This document shows positions 41,806 to 51,237 of a stretch of DNA of 64,000 nucleotides, in pieces (the stretch's first letter is position 1; every line of letters begins with the position of its first letter). The translations under genes were made by a program, and so were the position numbers. Source of the stretch: Eukaryota sp. TZLM1-RC (lineage: Eukaryota > Metamonada: BaSk clade); NCBI GenBank assembly GCA_040285825.1, contig JAUPSS010000009.1, forward strand, positions 884,808-948,807, given 5' to 3'. Under the pieces are notes generated by a model, which had not been told where the DNA came from, made no database searches, and saw nothing but the letters and a program-made list of their open reading frames with translations.

Positions 41806-42342
41806 TTAAATGGCCTTCTTAGAGGAGGAAGAAGGTTGGTCTTCCAATCCTTCCTTTGCGGTGAGAAAAGGTTGAACAGTCTCTCTGCTCTGAGTAGAAG
41901 GTGAAGGTGGTACTTCAGAGCTTCTTTCAGGGAGGGGAGAAGATGGGACTTCAGATGCCCTCAATTGCGAAGGAGGAAGAGGAGCAACGAAATCCTCTAC
42001 ATCCTCGTCGTCGTAGAAGACCAACGAAGGACTTATTCCTTCCGAAGGAACAGAATCCTTGGGAGGGTTGTCTCCTTCCACAGGAACGGATTCCCGAGGA
42101 GGGGAACTTCCTTCCATGGGAACGGAATCCTCTGGAAGGGAACTGTCTTCCTTTGGGATGGAACCCTCAGGGAGAGTTGCTTCAGGAAGCGCAGAAGCTT
42201 CAACCGAAGAAGGAGGCACGGAAGCTGGGTCTGTGGTTAGTGGTGAGGAAGAGGGACCAGTCTCTTCCTCGTGGATCCTACGTCGAGCCTCAGGGGACCC
42301 AATACGTATTGATGGTCTTGGCTGTTGGTTATTGTCTGACAT
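41806..42342 (-). CDS. Ty3 element: gag N-terminal region (178 aa)
   Basis: It starts MSDNNQQPRPSIRIGSPEAR; the first eleven codons are LTR sequence. The rest is Pro/Ser/Glu-rich with imperfect repeats of about 11 residues ('GSIPKEDSSLPED', 'DSVPMEGSSPPRE', 'ESVPVEGDNPPKD'), so it is probably disordered. It ends at TAA 41806-41808, but the same frame stays open beyond it for 742 more codons. The stop could be a CAA changed to TAA, or a regulated stop. The region is not similar to known gag folds that I can name. Confidence 0.8.
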   Translation of the reverse strand: MSDNNQQPRPSIRIGSPEARRRIHEEETGPSSSPLTTDPASVPPSSVEASALPEATLPEGSIPKEDSSLPEDSVPMEGSSPPRESVPVEGDNPPKDSVPSEGISPSLVFYDDEDVEDFVAPLPPSQLRASEVPSSPLPERSSEVPPSPSTQSRETVQPFLTAKEGLEDQPSSSSKKAI

Positions 42343-42463
42343 ACAATGTAGAGTAACAGAAGTGTAATTTATTACGAAGAGGAATTGTATTCTCTCTTCT
42401 TAAGCTAACAGGCAGAATACTAATAACTAAACTATTAACTATAAATACTATTCAAGACTAACA
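42310..42463 (-). repeat. 5' LTR of the Ty3 element (154 bp)
   Basis: It begins TG and ends CA on the minus strand. It contains a TATA-like 'tatttatagt' near its start and an 'aataaa' (within 'cgtaataaattac') in the middle. The gag ATG at 42340-42342 lies 33 bp before its end. A primer-binding site is not obvious: the sequence just after is 'atacgtattgggtcccctg', whose 'tgggtcccc' could pair to a tRNA end eight bases in. Confidence 0.9.
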
Positions 42464-43086
42464 CTATGAGATTTACACATACAATATAACTGGTCTCTTA
42501 CAGCATCATGAACCTTGCTTCTAAAAGTAATAAAATGTTTACAATTTAACAAATGAGTAGTTGTAATTTCTCGAGAACATTTACAAATTAAATTATGAGG
42601 TAAATTATCAGGCCAGATAAAGGACCGAAATCTCATATTCAGAGTCCAAGCAGAATCGGATAAGAGAGTACCATAAACTTGTGGAATTGTTGTTACTAAG
42701 GCAGAAGAAGTACTGTCACACATATCTTGTAAAAGATTTGCAAAAGCGGGATTCTTTTTCTTGGCCAAGCCAAGTCTAACATCAAAATCCAAGCTTTCAA
42801 AAATCTTTGACAATTTTTGTTGAAGCTTTTTTACAGCAAAACTGTAAATTAAATAGAGATCGGTTTGGAATTTCTTGAATTGATTGAGGAAAACATTTGG
42901 TCCAAATTTGTGGCGGTAATTTTTTTCAAGTTCACAAGATAACTCATACAAATAGGGACTACAATTGGGGACTAACAGATGAGAATCATCAGGAAATCTA
43001 CGAGAAAATTCATAAATAAAATTTTTGCCACCACCCAAGAATGCTGATTGACACAAAATTGAAGATTTAGTAAAAACCAATACCAC
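42448..43086 (-). CDS. family A (A3): thumb and zinc motif up to the Ty3 insertion
   Basis: This frame carries 'SRRFPDDSHLLVPNCSPYLY', 'LICKCSREITTTHLLNCKHF' and 'RDQLYCMCKSHS', where A sequence stops at 42464 and LTR sequence begins. The endonuclease catalytic half continues beyond the Ty3 element at 34522-35043 ('NNRGDVILPGLDGSFILLDV'). A short internal stretch around 42840-42930 reads out of frame because of extra T residues. Confidence 0.85.
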   Translation of the reverse strand: MVLVFTKSSILCQSAFLGGGKNFIYEFSRRFPDDSHLLVPNCSPYLYELSCELEKNYRHKFGPNVFLNQFKKFQTDLYLIYSFAVKKLQQKLSKIFESLDFDVRLGLAKKKNPAFANLLQDMCDSTSSALVTTIPQVYGTLLSDSAWTLNMRFRSFIWPDNLPHNLICKCSREITTTHLLNCKHFITFRSKVHDAVRDQLYCMCKSHSVSLE

Positions 43087-43723
43087 CCAAATTGGCTGAA
43101 GAAAAATAAATGGCTTTTCAACATTCCTGGTTCTACATCCAATAAATCAGCAAAAAAATTCTGTTCTCAATGAATTGAATGAACGACAAAAAAATCTAAT
43201 GCTATGGAAGGAGCACAAGATCTCAAAATGTGGGTTATTCTCCCAGTGTAGCAAATTTTAAGCATGAAAAAAATTTAATATGCTTTTCTATATCTAAAGA
43301 AGAAATTGAATCAAGTTCAATTTTCATTTTTTCCAAAATAACTTGCAATTCATTCTGAATTTGAGGCACATTTCTAACCAACAACCAAGGAACTTAAAAA
43401 AACATCACTACTATAATTAGTAAAAGGGACAATAGAATCGTTTATCACGAGGTCTTGAGCAGAAGAGCCAATCAGAAGGCATTTGCTGGCATTAAGATGA
43501 AGCCCAATATTTTCATATGAATCGGCAATTTCTTGAGCAACCAATTCTAGTAAATCAAATGAACCAATCAAGGATATATCATCCATATAAGCAACTATTT
43601 TTTTATAGAAGGGTATTTTTTTGCTTAATGATATTTAAAGTTTTGTGAATAGCTAAACAAAACAATAATGGGCCTACAGGATCTCCCTGCTTCACTCCAG
43701 AAGATGATTTAAGACCAAATGAA

Positions 43724-44596
43724 TTAAAAATTAAATCTGATTCTTTCCCATAAAAATGGTAGAAAAAAACTCGATAGCTCAGGAAAATCAGATTTAATAA
43801 CTTCAAAAATTGCTTCTCGCTTTACAGAATTAAAAGCATTTTTAAAGTCGAGATTAAAAATAAAATTATTTTCCTCTGCATTAAAAAAGGTATCAGAGGC
43901 AATAGCAGCAACAGAAGCACCATCAATTGTTTTGATTCCAAATTGATGAGGATTCAAAAATGTAGAAGCTTTGTCTTTGACACGATCGAAGACAATTGAT
44001 GCTAGCAAACGAGAAAGAGATTCACCAACAGCAATTGGGCGTATTCCATCAGGTTTGATTCCGTTTTCAGGCTTTACTAACGCAATCAGACGTGCTGCGA
44101 GTAATTCAAATGGAGGATTAATTTTCAAAACAATTAATTGTTGAAAATAATGGGCTAGATCATCAGCAATTTCGGGAGCACTGGAACACGCTATTTTTAA
44201 CAGATCAAAAGAAACTTCAGATGGGCCTGCTGCTTTCCCCTTTGGCAATTTTTGAATAGCTTTAAGAACTTCAATTGCAGTAATAGGATTTTCAATCCAA
44301 AAAGGACACACTTCAGGCTTGCTGCACTTGAAATTTTCTTGAGGATGCAACTTTTGAAGTTTTTCAAGGGTATCAGAGTTTGCATCAGCCAAAGAAGAGG
44401 AAAACAAAGACTGCTTTGCGGCACCATAACGACCACGTAAGCACAATTTTCGGCAAATTTTTGATTTTACAATTTTTCTATTTCCAAATTTTTTCTTAAA
44501 ACAATTTTTGTTTTTTCTAGCAAAAATATTTCCAGAAGGATGAAAGATTCGACTTATTATTTTTTTCAATTCAGAAGTAAAATTTCTCATTTCCAT
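43724..44596 (-). CDS. family A (A3): pre-RT and first half of RT
   Basis: A 290-residue frame with the basic 'ARKNKNCFKKKFGNRKIVKS', the finger block 'LPKGKAAGPSEVSFDLLKIA', 'ARLIALVKPENGIKPDGIRP', 'AVGESLSRLL', 'NPHQFGIKTIDGASVAAIA' and the first catalytic Asp in 'FNLDFKNAFNSVKREAIF'. A frame break near 43770 (extra A in a run) precedes the QGDP and YMDD blocks, which read in 43603-43806 and 43374-43586 ('SSGVKQGDPVGPLLFCLAIH'; 'MDDISLIGSF'). Confidence 0.85.
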   Translation of the reverse strand: MEMRNFTSELKKIISRIFHPSGNIFARKNKNCFKKKFGNRKIVKSKICRKLCLRGRYGAAKQSLFSSSLADANSDTLEKLQKLHPQENFKCSKPEVCPFWIENPITAIEVLKAIQKLPKGKAAGPSEVSFDLLKIACSSAPEIADDLAHYFQQLIVLKINPPFELLAARLIALVKPENGIKPDGIRPIAVGESLSRLLASIVFDRVKDKASTFLNPHQFGIKTIDGASVAAIASDTFFNAEENNFIFNLDFKNAFNSVKREAIFEVIKSDFPELSSFFLPFLWERIRFNF

Positions 44597-44890
44597 TGAG
44601 AAGGGGATTGTGCTGGCGGGACTTATTTCTACTGGGATCCGGATCGGGGTCTTACGGTATCAACGGCTTTACAATTCGTACAAAACAGAAGTTTTTCGAC
44701 CATTTCGTGAATCTGCAACATCCTTTTTGCAAAATGGACAACAAAAAAATCACTGTTTTTCAGAAGGGGAAGAAGAGGGAACACTAAAAGCATTTAACTG
44801 TTGATCGTCAGAAACATTATTTTTCAGCACCTTTCACAACGGCAACAGCTGGAACAGAACATTTGAGAATTTGTTGAGCAGATTTTTAAT

Positions 44891-45322
44891 TCAAATTCTC
44901 TTTTTTTGTTTTTCAGGGCACGTTCTCGAATTATGACCACTGATACCACAAATCGAACATTTTTTAGAACCTTTTAATGGCAGTGGTTTCATTTTTTCAG
45001 TTCTTTCAATTTTGTCAATTTGTGAGTTAAAAGTAGAAAGAGACTTTTGACTTTTTGCAGTTTCAGCTGGAGAAAACAAATTTCGAGAAACGGAGTTGTT
45101 AATAGAACGCGCAACAGAACGCAAGGAACGTAATGGTGGTTTTTCTGTGTTTTTTCTGGTACAATGATCAGTTTTTGAATGAAAATTTTTTTGAGATGAA
45201 TTTCGAGCATAGCTTGTATTGTGGGGAGAGTGGGGAAGTGGAGAGGATGAGCTTGATCTGACTGGTAGAATCTTTGCTTGGGCGTTCCAATCAGTATCAG
45301 AGTCACTATCAGCCAAAGGCAT
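44891..45322 (-). CDS. family A (A3): N-terminal region with zinc knuckle
   Basis: A 143-residue frame starting MPLADSDSDTDWNAQAKILP. It is Ser-rich and basic in the middle, and ends with the zinc knuckle 'CSICGISGHNSRTC' and 'PEKQKKR'. The start is supported by the matching 'DSDSDTDWNAQ' start of family D (49230) and of A5 (57713). The knuckle most likely binds element RNA or target DNA. The next region in other frames has a 'CPFC...CTNC' pair (clearest at 57052-57336 in A5), probably a second zinc site. Confidence 0.75.
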   Translation of the reverse strand: MPLADSDSDTDWNAQAKILPVRSSSSSPLPHSPHNTSYARNSSQKNFHSKTDHCTRKNTEKPPLRSLRSVARSINNSVSRNLFSPAETAKSQKSLSTFNSQIDKIERTEKMKPLPLKGSKKCSICGISGHNSRTCPEKQKKRI

Positions 45323-46560
45323 CGTTTTGACAGAGAAACAGTACGACTTTGACGCCTTGACAGAAAGTGAAATATGAAAGGGTTGACTAAAGGAGGGAGA
45401 AAAAAAAAGGGAGGGCGAACATGTTTCAATTCTTTTAAAGGATTTGCATACTTTTTCCGTTTGTACAATTCGGAGTCATCAAGGGGGGATACTTCGGATT
45501 GAGCATTTTTCAAGGCATTTTTCTTGCAAACATCCACTGTTACGACATCAACAACATTCATGACATCATCAAACGAGGGCACAACAACATCAGCACGTCG
45601 TTTTCCATATTCTGAATCTCTTACGCTTTCATTTATATCAAGAGACCTCAACAAAGGTTCTACAAAAGATTCAATATGATAGGAATTACACATTGCATGG
45701 ATTTGATCTCTGACTGCATCATGCAACGTAGAACGATAGGAAATATATCTATTACAATTAAATAAATGTGATAATGTCAAACCAGCTCCACATTTACAAA
45801 ACAAATCATTGGGCAAATTACAAGGCCATAAATAACAACGCATTCTCATAGCAGTGGTCCATTGGTCGTCATTCAAAAATAGACCATAAATCTGGGGAAT
45901 TTGATTTATCAAAACTGCAGATGAACTGTCCTTCAAATTAATCAAAAAAATTGGCAAAAAGCAGGATTTTCTTTCTTAGCCGTGCTAAGTCGAACAATGA
46001 AATCCTTGTTTTCAAAATTTTTCAAAAGATGTCGTTGGAGCTTTTTTTCAACGCAAATTTTAATGAATATAAACTTCTGTCTGGAATTTCTTGAATGGAT
46101 ATGGGGAAACATGATTGCCATAAGTCGGGAGATAAACTGGATATTTCTTCTCTTAAGTTATCCAGGAATAGGCTATTTGTATTTTTCAAGAAGATTTTCG
46201 GCAAAGGATATCTTCTAGAGAATTCAAATACAAAAATTTTTTTCCACCACCAATAAAATGCAGCTTTGGTCAAATATTTTGATGAATTGAATCCAACACC
46301 GCCAAGTTGAACATCAGAAAAAAATATGATTTTTTTCAAAAATTATCGTGTTTACTGGCAAAACAGGATTGTATTTTCTATTTTTTTAAGGGAATGGTGA
46401 AACTGATTTCTGATTCACTTTCTTCTTTTGGGAAATTTTCTGAATCTTTAGCAATTAATTGTTTTGATGTAGGGGAGGCAGGTTTTGAGGATGTAGAGTT
46501 TTTAATTGTGTATTTCATATTTGTTGTTGAATAAAAAAATAAGGATGATGTAAAAAACTG

Positions 46561-47040
46561 ATAACATCATCCTTTGAAACATCAATTTGGAGACAAATTA
46601 GTTCTCTTCTCACAAGCATTTTGTTTATTGTTCAATTTGACTTGACCATCAGCAGATGTTCGCATTTCTCTTCTCATGAAAAGCTTGCTGTCGCCTTTAA
46701 ACCGCTCTTGGAGCTTCTCAGACGGCCGCTTAGTAATGGAAATAGAAAGTTTGTGATCTCTTTACTGAAGGTTTGGTTAGTTGTTCTTGAGATAGAATTC
46801 TCATTCTTCTTATTGGATGTTGTTGCTGGTTCAAACAATCGTATGTGTGATGAAAAGCTTGCTGTCGCCTTTAAAACGCTCTTGGAGCATCTCAGACGGC
46901 CGCTTAGTAATGTCAATCATGTACTTTTTTGCTTTGTGCTGGTTGTTCAGTGTCTTTTTGGAGTATTGACTACTAGTAGTGGAGTAGTTGGATGAGGAAT
47001 TTCTGAATTGTCGTAGTATTTAGCTCATTTAATAATAAAA
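46561..47040 (+). other. unique GC-richer segment with a 63-bp motif repeated at 174-bp spacing
   Basis: A 63-bp motif at 46676-46738 recurs at 46850-46912 with few changes ('aagcttgctgtcgcctttaa' start, 'cagacggccgcttagtaatg' end). The 174-bp period is 58 codons, and a plus-strand frame (46621-46995) is open across both, reading 'EKLAVAFKPLLELLRRPLSN' and 'EKLAVAFKTLLEHLRRPLSN'. It matches nothing else in the window and lies between the 3' end of E1 and family H. It could be a remnant of host DNA, a satellite or part of an unknown gene. Confidence 0.45.
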
Positions 47041-47869
47041 GTATTTTAAGGTAAAAAAAATTGTGCCAGAAATTGAAGTTCAATTCTTTTCCTGCTCTTT
47101 TTTTTATTAAACTTCTGAAACCTTCAAGAAATTTAATGCCAGATATTCCAATGTTACCAAAAAGAGAAACAGCAAATGGAACCAACTGATACTTGACATG
47201 ATCAACACGTCCTAGCTGAGATAAGGGTTCATTGTACATTTTGATTTTGCTCTTTTCAGCAAAGCAAAGTGGAGTTTCATCTCCTTTAGCAAAATCAATT
47301 GCTGAGTCTTTACAAACATCAACAGTGACAACATCAACAACTTTAATAACACCATCAGACCCAGGGGTAATTAAATCAGCACAGCGTTTCCCAAAAATAA
47401 AATTAAATTTTAAAAAAAAAGCGTTTCCCAAAAGTATTTTCATCTTCATTTTCAGATGACAACCTTCGCACAAGTGGTTCAACAAAAGCTTCAATGTGAT
47501 GACTTTTGCACATAGCGTATATTTGGTCTCTAACAGCCTCGTGAATAACTGAGCGATATGTCATATTAAATTTGCAATTAAATAAATGATTCAGATTAAT
47601 GAGCTGACCACAAAGACAAATCAAATCATTTGGCACACTACATGGCCACAGAAAACACCTCATCCTAAAGGCAGTTGTCCATTGATGATCATTTAATTAT
47701 AGACCATATACATTTGGAATCTGGGAAATAAGACAACTTTGTGAGGAGAGATGCATTCAATTTCATTCTGCAAGAACATTAAATAGTCACTAACACAATA
47801 TTCTATTAAATGTTGGTTTTCAGGAAAACGTTTCAAAAATTCAAAAACGAAATTTTTGCCTCCACCGAT
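47041..47869 (-). mobile_element. family-H retrotransposon, endonuclease part
   Basis: Frames 47403-47663 and 46973-47494 carry the zinc motif 'LICLCGQLINLNHLFNCKFN', 'YRSVIHEAVRDQIYAMCKSH', 'RCADLITPGSDGVIKVVDVV' (catalytic) and 'KIKMYNEPLSQLGR'. It is related to family C but distinct. A 24-bp insertion at 47397-47420 breaks the frame before the catalytic block. The element is cut by A4 at 47869 and resumes at 53407. Confidence 0.8.
47384..47433 (+). mobile_element. 24-bp family-A 3'-end insertion with 13-bp target duplication
   Basis: Between two copies of 'gcgtttcccaaaa' (47384-47396 and 47421-47433) lie 24 bp identical to the very end of the family-A 3' UTR plus its A-tail, in plus orientation. 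It is an extremely 5'-truncated retrotransposition event inside family H. Confidence 0.9.
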
Positions 47870-50800
47870 TTTTTTTTAAAATTTAGTTTTATTCTAAACC
47901 TATAAATCAACATCTAAAAAATCCATCTCTCCCAAAACAAAAACACTAGATGCAACTCTCTCATAGTGAGATCCAAGAGAAAGCAAAAGCATCAGAAACC
48001 ATCTTGAACATCCCCTTAAAAAATAGAAAAACACAATTCTGTTTTTGCCAAAACAATCTGTTGAAATTTCTGCCAGTTCTTCTCTTTACAATCATTTCAA
48101 AATCATCCAAAAAAAACGTAAAAGCAGTTGGTGCAAGTGAACCAAAAGGGAAAATACAAATGGATACAAATTGTATTTTTGCATGCTGTAGACTAGCCAA
48201 TTTGGACAAAGGTTCATTGTATTTTTTTGAATTTAAAATTTTTCAGCATTTGAAAGGGATTATGAATTTCAGAATTAACAAGCCTTTCATTTGAGGGCAT
48301 TACAAGGATCAACAGACATTACATCCAATAAAATGAAGCTTCCATCTAATCCAGGTAATATGACATCACCTCTATTATTCTTATGAAAATCATTTTCAGC
48401 ATCAAACAGATTTGACAACATAGGTTCCAAGAAGGATTCAATTCTATGAGATTTACACATACAATATAACTGGTCTCTTACAGCATCATGAACCTTGCTT
48501 CTAAAAGTAATAAAATGTTTACAATTTAACAAATGAGTAGTTGTAATTTCTCGGGAACATTTACAAATTAAATTATGAGGTAAATTATCAGGCCAGATAA
48601 AGGAACGAAATCTCATATTTAGAGTCCAAGCAGAATCGGATAAGAGAGTACCATAAACTTGTGGAATTGTTGTTACTAAGGCAGAAGAAGTACTGTCACA
48701 CATATCTTGTAAAAGATTTGCAAAAGCGGGATTCTTTTTCTTGGCCAAGCCAAGTCTAACATCAAAATCCAAGCTTTCAAAAAAATCTTTGACAATTTTT
48801 TTGTTGAAGCTTTTTACAGCAAAACTGTAAATTAAATAGAGATCGGTTTGGAATTTCTTGAATTGATTGAGGAAAACATTTGGTCCAAATTTGTGGCGGT
48901 AATTTTTCAAGTTCACAAGATAACTCATACAAATAGGGACTACAATTGGGGACTAACAGATGAGAATCATCAGGAAATCTACGAGAAAATTCATAAATAA
49001 AATTTTTGCCACCACCCAAGAATGCTGATTGACACAAAATTGAAGATTTAGTAAATCCAATACCCCCCAAATTTGCTGAGTCCCATTAGTTGTGATTAGT
49101 TCATTAAGTGTTGTAGTTCAATAAAACGTTTATCGGATACAAGTTTTTTTTTCTCCCTCCCTTGGTCAAGCCTCTCATTTTTCACTTTCTGTGTTGGCGT
49201 CAAAGTTGTACTGTGTCTCTCCCTAAACGATGCCAGAGACTGATAGTGACTCCGATACTGATTGGAATGCCCAAGTGAAGGTTCTACCCGTCAGATCAAG
49301 CTCATCCCCTTCACTCCTCCACTCTCCCCACCCTCCAAGCTATGCTCGAAATTTTTCTCAAAAAATTTCAAATTCAAAAAATGATCAGCGTGCCACAAAA
49401 AACACTAAACTCTCAAAAAATGTTCCCCGTTGCTCATCCTGTCATAAAGTTGGTCATAAAAAGAATTCTAAAAAAATGTGAAAAATTATCAAAATCCATC
49501 TATTTCTTATTCTGTAACCGCCGCTGCCGCTGAATTAAATAATTTAGAATTTAATTTACCTCCCAAAAGATGAGTGCACTGCAGAAGACAATGATGCAGT
49601 GATGTTAGATATTCCCCTTGAAGCAAGTCAAATTGATAATTGTGCTATTTGTAATGAAAAAGCTGAAAGATATATTTTTAAAAAAATAATTTATATGTAT
49701 GCCATGTTTGCTCCTCGCTTGATACATTACGGCCTCCATGTAAGATTCCGAATATTCTCAGTCCCAAGGCTTCCATTCCCTTTTCTGTTGCGTTTAGAAC
49801 ATTCAGTCTTGCTTTGAAAAAAAGGAGAATGGGATATATTTTCTATTTGGAAATTCTTCCTTGAACAAAAAAATCAGGTTCTCGTCCCCAAAAGGTTTTT
49901 CACTCCAAAGAAACAACCCAAGAATAAGACTGTACGAAAAACTTTTTGCTACGTGGGAGATATGGTTCAGGGAAAAAAACGCTCTGTTCTCATCTGATCT
50001 TGCTCCTGTGACTGATGAAACTGTAAATCAATTAGTGGATCTGCATCCAGCTGAATTTCTTAATTTGGATAAACCATCTGCTTCACAATTTTGGAAACAA
50101 AATCCACTTTCTGAAAAAAAGAAGTTGAAACTGCCATTTTTTCCGTCTTCCATCTGGAAAAAGCTCCAGGTCCATCTGGAATTACTTTTTGATATGCTGA
50201 AATCTGTGTGCCGCCAAAATGCCTTTATTATTAAAGATTTATGTTCCTTTTTTTCAAGATGTTTTTGACAATGAAAAATTGTTCCACCCAAAAGAATTAA
50301 GTGCATCACGGTTAGTGGCTTTAACTAAAACCTAATGGAAAAGTTCGCTTAATTGCCATTGGTGAAGCCATTTATCGCTTGATGTCTTCAGTAATTTTTA
50401 ATCGAGTTTCAACCAAAGGTAAAAGAATACTTTTCTCCATTCCAATATGGAATCAAAACTATAGATGGAGCTTCAGTTGCAGCTTTGACATCTGATCTGT
50501 TTTTTTCAATTGTCACGAAAATAGTTGCATTTTTTTAATCTTGATTTCAAAAATGCTTTCAATTCAGTGAAAAGAGATTCAATTTGGAAAGAAATCAAAT
50601 CAAATTTTCCTGAACTCGAAACCTTTTTTTATAGGTTTTATGGTAATTCATCTGATTTTAATTTTTTAATTCTTTTAATCTGGATTCTTTATCAGGAGTT
50701 AAACAAAGGAGACCCTTTAGGTCCTTTCTTTTTTTGTCTTGCAATTCACCCAATTTTGAAAAATTAAAAGAAGAAAATTCTGACCTTCAAGTGGTAGCTT

Positions 50801-51237
50801 ACATGGATGACATTTCTTGTATTGGTCCAGAAAGTACAATTAATAGGGTTGCTAATGAAGCTGCTACATTATACCAATCCATAGGTCTTGATTTGAATGT
50901 TCAAAAATGTTTTTGTATTTCTAGAAAAAAATGTTAAGTTAATAATTAATTCCCTCGAAGTTCCATATATTGATTATACTTCAACTAGTTTCTGCTTTCT
51001 GGGTTGCTATTTAGGTTCCGCCGAAAAGACACTTGACAGTCTTGAAAAATTATTTAAATTCAATTAAAAAGAGCTAGAAGTCATAAAGGCTCTTGAATTG
51101 GAAAAAAACATCTTAAGTTTTTTTCTTTTTGAAAATTTGTTATGCTGGAAAAAAATTACTCATTTACTGCGATCATTACCTCCATCCCTAACTTACAATT
51201 TTTGTAGACAATTTAACAAAATACGTACCCAATTTTT

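Larger units (their letters stand above)
35057..42467 (-). mobile_element. full-length Ty3/gypsy chromodomain retrotransposon (7.4 kb) with 4-bp target duplication
   Basis: The element is 35061-42463: two 154-bp LTRs that look identical by eye, flanked by 'ctat' (35057-35060 and 42464-42467). Domain order gag, zinc knuckle, aspartic protease, RT, RNase H, integrase, chromodomain is that of chromoviruses. The identical LTRs mean a recent insertion. Coding is nevertheless broken by three in-frame stops and a few frame changes. The first ATG lies inside the 5' LTR and the last stop inside the 3' LTR. Its base composition is visibly richer in G and C than the surrounding family-A sequence. Confidence 0.95.
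34494..45408 (-). mobile_element. family-A copy A3, full length, split by the Ty3 element
   Basis: The 3' part is 34494-35060 and the 5' part 42464-45408. Together these are about 3.5 kb, the same length as A5. The oligo-A tail abuts D at 34493/34494 and the 5' end is 'ctccctcctttagtcaaccc' in type (about 45408). The reading order is acidic N-terminus, zinc knuckle, CxxC pair, RT, endonuclease, with several one-base frame breaks. The Ty3 element sits in the endonuclease with a 4-bp duplication 'ctat'. Confidence 0.9.
34276..46344 (-). mobile_element. family-D copy D1, split by A3
   Basis: The 3' part is 34276-34493 ('LWLNRIVFTIFKSIPKMISK', ending EACFEDIDF, TAG near 34317). The 5' part is 45409-46344, with 'YLWPCNLPNDLFCKCGAGLT' and 'LSHLFNCNRYISYRSTLHDA' (zinc motif), 'RRADVVVPSFDDVMNVVDVV' (catalytic) and the thumb frame 46022-46339. 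Compared with the plus-strand D copy, about 100 bp of target is missing at the A3 insertion, between 'HVRP' and 'MNKRFDR'. D1 is itself truncated at its 5' end (46344). Confidence 0.85.
33895..46560 (+). mobile_element. family-E copy E1, split by D (outermost of a four-level nest)
   Basis: The left part, 33895-34275, reads 'SSNEHLINSDVNNPLLAG', 'KIAKYAKPISSVNEN' and 'AFLEDFVVVVKERTGRIFN'. The right part, 46345-46560, continues with 'ACFFIG'-type text replaced by 'VYWQNRIVFYFFKGMVKLI', 'CFDVGEAGFEDVEF' and the 3' UTR. The 12-bp repeat 'atcgtgtttact' at 34264-34275 and 46345-46356 marks the insertion of D between them. The left end at about 33895 is fuzzy. Confidence 0.8.

Noticed and set aside
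10633-42342. A non-standard genetic code with stops read as amino acids
   Set aside because: Several frames are open on both sides of TAA, TAG and TGA. But fibrillarin uses CAG/CAA for Gln and ends at TAG exactly where the family ends, and all three stops would have to be reassigned. Mutation or readthrough in relics is simpler.
41901-42367. Plus-strand frames of 90-150 codons over gag
   Set aside because: They are antisense shadows of the Pro/Ser/Glu-rich gag repeats; the element's LTR and domain order fix the minus strand as coding.
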